From Brachynemurus nebulosus (taxonomy: Eukaryota > Arthropoda > Insecta > Neuroptera > Myrmeleontidae), in the NCBI GenBank assembly GCA_035578155.1, contig JAPWDM010000001.1, positions 165,451,498 through 165,515,497 of the forward strand: a stretch of 64,000 nt of DNA. Direction: 5' to 3'. Positions 59,534 through 64,000 of the stretch are shown one piece after another. Positions within the stretch are counted from its first letter, which is position 1. Each line of letters starts with the position of its first letter. The translations under genes were made by a program, and so were the position numbers. Below the pieces are notes generated by a model. It was not told where the DNA came from and ran no database searches. It was given only the letters and a program-made list of their open reading frames with translations.

Positions 59534-62454
59534 AAGGCTATTGGCGGATAAGCATGGGTAGAAATGCCCCCGCACGAATTGTATTGGCTTTTTTTCTGCT
59601 AACTGCTTTCGATGTAAGATTAAAATTTACTCAGTTTCAACCCTTAGAAACTCACCCTTTGGGGGTAAAAAATTATTTTTTGGAAATCAAAAAAATTTAT
59701 AACTTTTTAGCGGCTTAACAGATTTGGCTGGAATTTTTATGTTTTAGATACCTCTATAGTATATCCCAGAAAAAATTATCAGCTTCAAAAAAAAATTATA
59801 CCCCCCCCCCAAAAAAAAAAAAAAAATTGTTTAATTTTTCAATATTTTTTTTCATCAACTTGTAGCTATGGCACAATCACCAAACTTTTTTGCAGGCTTC
59901 CTAAGTTTCTACTATGACCGATACAACATAATTTTTTCAGATTTTTTCTCCGGGTGCGTCATAGTTAAAAAAAAATAAAATGTCCAAAAAGATTTTTTTC
60001 GAGGTTATGTTCACCTGTACAATCACCAAAATATTTCTACAGGCTCCTCACTATGATTGATAGAACATATAATTTTTCCCGATTTTTTTTCCGGGCGCAT
60101 CATAGTTAAAAAAATTAAATGTACGAGAATATTTTTTTAGAGATAGGTGTAGACTTCCGAGTACTCAATCGATTGGAAATCGTTTGCAAATTTTGAATAT
60201 GTTCATAAAAACATTTGTGATTGTTTAGTTTTCGAAAAAAAGAAAATGGTCGACTCAAATCTTCAAATTTCTCAATCAGCCAAACACTTATCATGAGTTT
60301 TTGAAACTGCCAAAATGATGATTATTGCAAATGAGACTGAGAAATATTTTTTTAGTGATTACGTTCGCGGTATGTTCACAAAAAATATTTTTACATGTGT
60401 TTGATTCTATTTGATGCAACATGTTATAACATATTATAGCAAGTTACATTTGATAGAATATATGATACAATATTATAGCTACATATAACAGTAAGTTCCT
60501 ACTCGACAACCAAGATTAAGATACTACATAGAAGTTTACCCAAGTTTAGTAAAAAAAAGTATCTGTCGATATATTAAATATTACACAAGCCAACGACTAA
60601 AAAACTTTTTTAATACTTTAACCATATTTTTGTGAATTTTAGTGTGCTGAATCTGAAAATAACAATAAAATTTCTGTATCACCCACCATTTCCCTACATT
60701 TTACATCATAAACCTTTATATTCAAAAAAAATAGTTCCGAAAATTAATGCAATCAATATAATACTAAATGTGCGAAAGTTAGCGATCCAGTATCTTATAA
60801 TGGATATAATATCTTATAATTCCAATATCTTTGCTCAAAGTTCCCACATTTATCAAGCAAAGTTACAAGAGGGCGTCTTCATTGGCCCTGATATAAGAAA
60901 AATGATGTTTGACTCTGAGATTGAATTACATATAACAGTGAAAGAGAAAGAGGCTTGGATTGCTTTCAAGGAAGTTGTTAACAAGTTTTTGGGTAACAAA
61001 AAAGACCCAGACTATAATATAACCATTGTATCTATAATAATATGCTTAATCGCTTCAAGAATTAAGCGGGATTTTAACGGAATTTAATTAAGAGGGATGT
61101 TTAACGAGCTTAAAGGTTCATTTTTTAAACAACCAGCTAGACTACTTTCTGGACAATTTAGGAGCTGTCAGTGAGGAACAAGGAGAACGTTTCCACCAGG
61201 ATATCAAGATAAAAACGCTATCAGGGACGTTGGAACACCAGGATGATGGGAGATTACTGTTGGTCCTTTCACCGAGAAAGTCAGCAAGCGGCAGACAGAA
61301 GAAAAAGCCACATCCGAAGCTTCAAAGAAAAGAGAGAAAGAAAATATAAGCCCATGGACTCTTCAAACCTTCATAAAACTTAGTATTAGGAATAAAAATA
61401 TATTTTATGTATTAAAATAAAGTTCTGTTTGTCTTGTACAAGTTTTTTTTTCACTCCTATAGAATATTAGCATATTTCATTAAATGTGACATAGCCAAAA
61501 TGTGACAAAACTGTGGGTGATACAAAATAATGAAATTCAAATTTGGATTTAGCACCCAAAAAAATATAAAGATAACCTATTAACATTAAAAAAGTTTTTT
61601 ATGACCTTAATTTTGCAGGTCTGTGTTATTCTTTATTATTCTTATTTGCAGTAGAAAATTGTTGTTTTGATGGTTTCAAAGATTAATGACAAGTGTTCGG
61701 CTGATCGAGGAATTTTTAGAGTTGAGTCGACCATTTTCTTTTTTTTTCGAAAACTACGGAATCACAAACGTTCTTATGAACATATTCAAAATTTGCAAAC
61801 AATTTCCAATCGAATGAGTACCCGGAAGCCTATGCCTATCTCTAAAAAATATTCTCGGACATTCAATTTTTTTAACTATGATGCACCCGGAAAAAAATTC
61901 TGGAAGAATTATATATTCTATCAATCATAGTGAGGAGTCTGTAGAAATATTTTAATGATTGTACAACAAACATAACCTCGAAAAAAATATCTTTTTTGAT
62001 ATTTTATTTTTTTTTAACTATGACGCACCCGGAGGAAAAATCTGAAAAAATTATATGTTGTATCGGTCATAGCAGGAAGCCTGTAAAAAAATTTTGGTGA
62101 TGGTACCATAGCTACAAGTTGATGAAAAAAAATATTGAAAAATTAAACAATTTTTTTTTTTGGGGCGGGGGGCGGGGGGGGGGTTATAATTTTTTTTTGA
62201 AGCTGATAATTTTTTCTGAGCTACACTATAGAGGTATCTACAACATATAAAAATTCCAGCCAAATCCGTCAAGCCACTAAAAAATTATAAATTTTTTTTT
62301 ATTTTCAAAAAATAATTTTTTACCCCCAAAGGGTGAGTTTTTAAGGGTTGAAACTCAGTAAATTTTAATCTTATATCGAAAGCAATTAGCAGAAAAAAAA
62401 CCAACAAAATTCGTACTGGGGCATTTCTACCCATGCTTATCCGCCAATAGCCTT
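59534..62454. mobile_element. 2.9-kb element with ~790-bp terminal inverted repeats and an internal gene
   Basis: Both ends begin AAGGCTATTGGCGGATAA and are flanked by TA (59532-59533, 62455-62456). The inverted match runs about 790 bp inward (to ~60320 and from ~61656), through GGGTAGAAATGCCCC, a C/A homopolymer tract mirrored as T/G, and two diverged copies of a ~146-bp unit with TTTTCTCCGGGTGCGTCATAG. Between the arms lies a broken GERFHQDI-family gene in plus orientation. The long TIRs and TA target do not let me place it in a named superfamily. The short frames inside the arms (61667-61930, 62051-62272) are not genes. Confidence 0.85.
60820..61383 (+). pseudogene. Broken GERFHQDI-family gene inside the long-TIR element
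   Basis: Homology to the arthropod transposon-associated family runs in order: QYLCSKFPHLS; AKLQEGVFIGPDIRKMM; KEKEAWIAFKEVVNKFLGN; KDPDY; MLNRFKN; LKVHFLNNQLDYFLDNLG; SEEQGERFHQDI; RYQGRWNTRMMGDYCW; then a basic tail ending at a stop (61383). The frame changes near 60855, 61040, 61090 and 61212, and in-frame stops lie around 61060-61091, so it is not translatable. It covers the C-terminal ~185 residues. The longer N-terminal half usual for the family is not visible between the arms. The first ~75 codons of the 60632-61087 frame are not part of the homology. The C-terminal sequence is well kept, so decay is fairly recent. Biochemical role unknown. Confidence 0.8.
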
Positions 62455-62554
62455 TACTACAATTTCAAAGTTTTCATCAAAAAAGAAATTTTGAAGTAAT
62501 AAACGTGTTTATATATACAAAATCAAACTATATTTGTATCATTAATTATTATTA

Positions 62555-62645
62555 CATATCAACGGGCGGACGGACGGACGGACATTGAAGTCTCACCATA
62601 AGGGTCCCTTTTTCACATTTTTTCTCAGAACCCTGAAAACTGATT
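62555..62645 (+). repeat. (GGAC)n with AAGGGTCC..AGAACCCT repeat
   Basis: CGGACGGACGGACGGACAT then CATAAGGGTCCCTTTTT and CAGAACCCTGAAAA. This arrangement is a common arthropod interspersed repeat whose class I cannot assign with certainty. Confidence 0.65.
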
Positions 62646-64000
62646 TCAGGCAATTCTTTTGTTTATAAAATATAAAGAACTAAATAAAAGTTCTGAATTT
62701 AATATAATATATTAAAATGTTCTAAGAATTCAACTTGAACAGCGATCGGAGACACTGACCACTTTTCCCCATTATAAGTCTGGCCATTTAACCACGTTAA
62801 ACGCCATTTCGCCAAACCACAACTACTTTCAAGAAAGAACTTTCTAATTCATCGTATACTATATTATTTCAAAGGTAATTAAAAGCAGTTTTTAGCTATC
62901 CTAATTAAAAAATTGTATTCGTAATTAATAAAAAAAAGTAATTAGAATAAAACTTAAAACTTACCTTACATCAACACTAGAAAATTAAGAAAATTCTTTA
63001 TAATTCATAGAACCTAGTGAACTGATTATTGACGTTTTAATAGAATACTAACAGCTTCTCTACAAGCTAATATTCAACTTCGCCGCCAGATTGGAGTAGT
63101 TTCCGGTGAGTAAAGGCCAATGGCCACTTTACCTCTACGGGCCACTTTATTCCACTCTCCCCTACTTACCTAATTTTTGGTAAATAAATGTACAGTAACG
63201 TCCAAACAGATTCAAACACAAAAGTGAAATATGTTTTTATTAGATAAGTTTTACCCAATATATTACAAGAAAGGGCGGAACCAAATTACAAATTTTCGAA
63301 GTCGTTGTTTTTTCCTTTTTACAAAAATTAGCCATACAAAAGTAATTTACCTAACAAAATTTTTACCCTGTTCATTCTTTCCTAGCTTAAGGCCCCGATA
63401 TCAAAATCGAAAAATTCTCTGAATACGCAATTGCAAAAAATATATTAATAAAATTTTATTTATTATATTACCTGTAATAAAAACTATATAATTACCTGGC
63501 TTAATTTATTATACACATGCATATGCTAGTAAATAGTAATATAAAATTAATTAAGAAGACAACAGGAATTTGCAATTAGTGGATGCGCATATATTTGCAA
63601 CACAAATATGTAGGTACTGTACCAGCCACAAAGTTGACAACATAGTAAAACTTTTTTATACAAAATTTTCCAGGAAATTTTATTATTGCAAATTTTTAAA
63701 CTGAAAATGCACTTACCTATAGAAACTAACCAATCTTACTATCGTTTTTTTGCTTCATTTTACCAATACTTAATTAAAATGTAATAATTAATAACCATTA
63801 CATGATTGCACTGTTAAAGTGAAATTATAGATTATAATATTAATTAAAACAAACGTTTTTTTATATAGGTGTAAATTAAACACTTACGTGCAATATATTT
63901 TTTTTGCTTGACGCAGCTTAACCTTAGAAAAAAAGGAAACTATATTAATTATGTTTACTGTTTAAATTTTAAAATGCATAATATTATAGAATACTGCGTA
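62646..64000. other. AT-rich stretch, no gene recognised
   Basis: A GC-richer patch at 63070-63170 contains GGCCAATGGCCAC and CGGGCCACTTT. The 63-codon frame at 63231-63422 has no domain. Confidence 0.5.

Noticed and set aside
60632..60819. First ~75 codons of the 151-codon frame before the GERFHQDI-family homology
   Set aside because: Composition is AT-driven and unlike the family; the family match only begins near 60820.

Overview
The window looks like intergenic or intronic DNA from an arthropod nuclear genome, most likely an insect. It is strongly AT-rich and full of the TAGGTA/TACCTA words common in several insect genomes. It carries many (TA)n microsatellites and one eukaryotic tRNA-Glu gene with internal A and B boxes and a T-run terminator. 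The transposon-derived protein remnants belong to families common in arthropods. A hemipteran such as an aphid relative would fit, but that is a guess. No open reading frame here is a convincing intact host protein gene. Most short ORFs are chance frames or (TA)n read as Tyr-Ile repeats.

The readable structure is almost all transposable-element debris, mainly non-autonomous DNA transposons. Left part (1-20 kb): a threefold repeat (1.3-2.0 kb), a nested pair of palindrome-rich elements (2.7-3.5 kb), a TA-flanked element with five CCCGGACAC motifs and a near-perfect palindrome (4.85-5.8 kb), a hAT-type MITE with a perfect 8-bp target duplication (6.2 kb), further MITEs at 7.6 and 8.9 kb, four MITEs in a row (11.0-12.9 kb), a tRNA-Glu gene (18.9 kb) and an old LINE- or SINE-like repeat (19.4 kb).

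Middle (20-50 kb): a 1.5-kb inverted-terminal element (20.3 kb), TTAA-flanked elements (24.7, 26.6, 40.8, 42.0 kb), a pogo/Tigger-like MITE (30.1 kb), an internally deleted hAT transposon that still encodes the C-terminal dimerisation domain (36.1-36.7 kb), short and long members of one TA-flanked family (39.3 and 42.6 kb), a four-copy alternating repeat (47.6-48.7 kb), and scattered copies of an unclassified repeat next to (TA)n tracts. Four small GC-richer, exon-like blocks (34.3, 40.7, 43.9, 45.8 kb) are the only weak hints of a host gene.

Right part (50-64 kb): a piggyBac-like MITE inserted into the internal TTAA of a sister copy (50.0-51.8 kb), two adjacent hAT MITEs (52.3-52.9 kb), a 0.87-kb foldback element (56.1 kb), a second member of the 7.6-kb MITE family (57.4 kb), a TTAA foldback element (58.8 kb), and a 2.9-kb element with about 790-bp inverted ends (59.5-62.5 kb). 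That last element encloses a broken gene of the arthropod transposon-associated family with the GERFHQDI motif. A second broken piece of the same family lies 2.5 kb away on the other strand.

All coordinates and repeat matches were read by eye. Family names rest on terminal motifs and target-site duplications, not on database searches.
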